NCBI GenBank assembly: GCA_002363955.1
Contig: DEXE01000006.1
Coordinates: forward strand, 709,061 to 763,496
Length of the DNA: 54,436 nt
DNA from: Methylophaga sp. UBA3192
GTDB taxonomy: Bacteria; Pseudomonadota; Gammaproteobacteria; Nitrosococcales; Methylophagaceae
Reading direction: 5' to 3'
Numbering within the stretch: the stretch's first letter is position 1; every line of letters begins with the position of its first letter. Of this stretch, positions 53,058 to 54,436 are shown one piece after another. The translations under genes and the position numbers were made by a program. The notes under the pieces are model-generated. The model saw only the letters and a list, made by a program, of their open reading frames with translations. It was not told where the DNA came from and made no database searches.

Positions 53058-54436
53058 TCACTTGTATTTTGGCTTCTTATTGCCAGAAAATGACGGTATT
53101 GTTGAAAGAATCGCCTGTAACTCACTCCGTTTCTTTTTGCTTTTACCCGTTTTTTTGACAGCAGTTAATTTATCCACTTCACCCAGTAAACTATCCAACT
53201 GCGCAGTATCCGGAAGCGGCTCCTCTTGCGTTGGTGGGATCAGTGATAACTTTTTATCCGTTTGTGTCGATTGTAGCTTTTCAACATCTTTGAGTAATGA
53301 TTCCAAACGCTCAGGTTCAGGCAAGTCGGGCTGTTCAGGAATATCAAAAACGGCAATTTCAGACTGTGTCTGTTTACGATCCAACTCTGCCTGAGCCTGT
53401 TCTGCCGCAAGTGCTGCAGCAAAGTCCTCTTCAGCCTGGCTCAGGTTTGACTTCTGAGTTATATCTTCAACGGGGGGGATTTCTCCAGCTTCATTTTCAG
53501 GGCTGTCCATATCCGGATTTGCCTCTGTATGAACTGATGTTTTAACGTCAATTTTTTCGGAAACGGTTGATTCAGGAATTTCATCAACCTTGCTGGGTGA
53601 AGTATTGTCGAGTAAATCTGAGACCCACTCATCATCGTTCGTATGTGTCTTCTCATCGTTAAGCTTGGGTTTCAGTGGCTCACTTTTATGCTCATTGGAG
53701 CCCATCAATGAAACCAGAGGTGCCTTTTTAACTTCAGAAATTAATTCCTGAGTCGAATTCATTCTGTATCCATTGGCTGTTGATAATTCGATTTCTTCCT
53801 CAATAAACTCAGGCATGTCATGAAATGCATAGGGTTGCTTATCTGATGCAGGAGACACCAAAGTTTTCTCAGTTGACTTTGCTGTTGAAACAAAATCCAC
53901 TTCTGCATCCCTGTCAGAGCGATATGACGATGGGGATTTTTGTTGTTTAGCATCTGGCTGCGGGGAGGTGTCATCAGCTTTATCAAACTCAGTCTTTAAA
54001 GTATTGTCAGACTGTGCTGCTTCAATGTGATAGCTTTCTTCTTTATTCTCAAAAGACTCCTCCAGGCTGCTTTCTTTATCCAGAAAATCTGGAGAAAGAC
54101 CGGGAGCTTCGCTGCTTACAGTGTGGCTTTCTTCCGCTTCTTCAATAAGCATTTCCCTAGATGGCTCACTATCAACAGCTTTTTCAATGGGTGGTTGTGT
54201 GGCGATTGCATGATCTCCAGCAAGATGTTGTTTCCTTGCTGCTTTCAGCCGTTGTGTTCGTTCACGTAATTTAGCCCGTAACTTCTCAATCTCATTAACA
54301 GGCTCATTCGTTTTGGATGCTTCCTTGACGATATTTTCATCGGCAGCTATTGCATCAATTGGTTGTGCCGACATTATGCCAGCCAATCGCTCTTCCTCGC
54401 TTTGGTAGTGACTTTCGGCTTCGGCTTCGGCTTCGG
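53058..54436 (-). CDS. Acidic low-complexity protein, 5' part outside window
   Basis: I do not recognise this protein. The frame stays open to the right edge, so at least 459 residues are visible and the true start is not. It begins in the window with an Ala-Glu repeat encoded by a hexanucleotide tract. A short basic segment follows (KLRAKLRERTQRLKAARKQH). A long Glu/Asp/Ser/Thr-rich, probably disordered stretch, and repeats of the type LPEPERLESLLKDVEKLQST and LPDTAQLDSLLGEVDKLTAV, come next. The C-terminus is very basic (KKTGKSKKKRSEL, ending NKKPKYK). No membrane helix or enzyme motif is visible. The composition resembles the tails of scaffold proteins, but no function is assigned. Confidence 0.75.
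   Translation of the reverse strand, partial: EAEAEAESHYQSEEERLAGIMSAQPIDAIAADENIVKEASKTNEPVNEIEKLRAKLRERTQRLKAARKQHLAGDHAIATQPPIEKAVDSEPSREMLIEEAEESHTVSSEAPGLSPDFLDKESSLEESFENKEESYHIEAAQSDNTLKTEFDKADDTSPQPDAKQQKSPSSYRSDRDAEVDFVSTAKSTEKTLVSPASDKQPYAFHDMPEFIEEEIELSTANGYRMNSTQELISEVKKAPLVSLMGSNEHKSEPLKPKLNDEKTHTNDDEWVSDLLDNTSPSKVDEIPESTVSEKIDVKTSVHTEANPDMDSPENEAGEIPPVEDITQKSNLSQAEEDFAAALAAEQAQAELDRKQTQSEIAVFDIPEQPDLPEPERLESLLKDVEKLQSTQTDKKLSLIPPTQEEPLPDTAQLDSLLGEVDKLTAVKKTGKSKKKRSELQAILSTIPSFSGNKKPKYK
54414..54436. repeat. Hexanucleotide tandem repeat (TTCGGC)n
   Basis: About 3.8 copies of TTCGGC run into the right window edge. On the minus strand this reads GCCGAA and encodes Ala-Glu dipeptides in the acidic protein. 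Six-base units keep the frame, so copy changes would alter length, not switch the gene off. Confidence 0.85.

Overview
This window is an ordinary, densely coding chromosomal segment of a gammaproteobacterium. The evidence is the set of conserved neighbourhoods: smpB divergent from ratA-rnfH, lptD-surA-pdxA-rsmA, hupB next to ppiD, truA-trpF-trpB-trpA-accD-folC behind fimV, and lptF/lptG divergent from pepA-holC-valS. Moderate GC, a likely sodium-type stator pair, two sodium-coupled transporter families, an Entner-Doudoroff pair and a PQQ-type sugar dehydrogenase would fit a marine or halophilic methylotroph such as Methylophaga. That genus name is an inference from gene content and was not tested.

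Layout. 1-3.4 kb: the 5' part of smpB (-), an NSS transporter, ratA-rnfH and a DUF455 ferritin-like protein. 3.4-4.3 kb: an orphan peptide-type ABC permease. 4.5-7.4 kb: a plus-strand unit of rhodanese, secreted protein with a lone CGCP motif, MNIO (DUF692) enzyme and its DUF2063 partner, closed by a terminator. 7.4-9.9 kb: eda-edd (-), then a 418-bp non-coding gap with two operator-like palindromes. 10.3-14.2 kb: trmB, a FadL/OmpP1 porin and a long-chain acyl-CoA ligase. 14.2-25.5 kb (-): a ten-gene run read leuD-leuB-asd-fimV-truA-trpF-trpB-trpA-accD-folC. 25.8-29.7 kb (-): motB/pomB and motA/pomA downstream of a peptide-binding lipoprotein with a C-terminal membrane anchor. 29.9-31.9 kb: fabI and an SDF-family symporter. 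32-40.1 kb (-): ppiD, tRNA-Asp, tRNA-Val, hupB, rsmA, pdxA, surA, lptD. 40.3-41.2 kb: tRNA-Ala, tRNA-Glu and a small secreted protein. 41.2-43.4 kb (-): lptG, lptF. 43.5-51.2 kb: pepA, holC, valS, selO and a PQQ sugar dehydrogenase. 51.1-54.4 kb (-): greB, a short Mqo-like flavoprotein and the 3' part of an acidic low-complexity gene.

How the genes work together. Envelope biogenesis is prominent: LptD in the outer membrane, SurA and PpiD as periplasmic chaperones, and LptF/LptG driving LPS extraction. Central metabolism is represented by Edd/Eda, tryptophan, leucine and aspartate-family synthesis, and fatty-acid supply (AccD, FabI) and uptake (FadL plus acyl-CoA ligase). Translation and its rescue are covered by SmpB, TrmB, TruA, RsmA, ValS and four tRNAs.

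The best candidate for something little described is the 4.5-7.4 kb unit. MNIO/DUF2063 pairs are known to install modifications on cysteine residues of ribosomally made peptides. Here no small precursor gene is visible, and the neighbour is a 247-aa secreted protein whose only two cysteines form Cys-Gly-Cys-Pro. Further points worth a second look are tRNA genes 13 nt behind hupB, a valS promoter whose -10 box forms the loop of the holC terminator, a doubly membrane-anchored binding protein, and a 23-bp palindrome ahead of leuD. I saw no insertion sequence, prophage, CRISPR array, rRNA or clear pseudogene.
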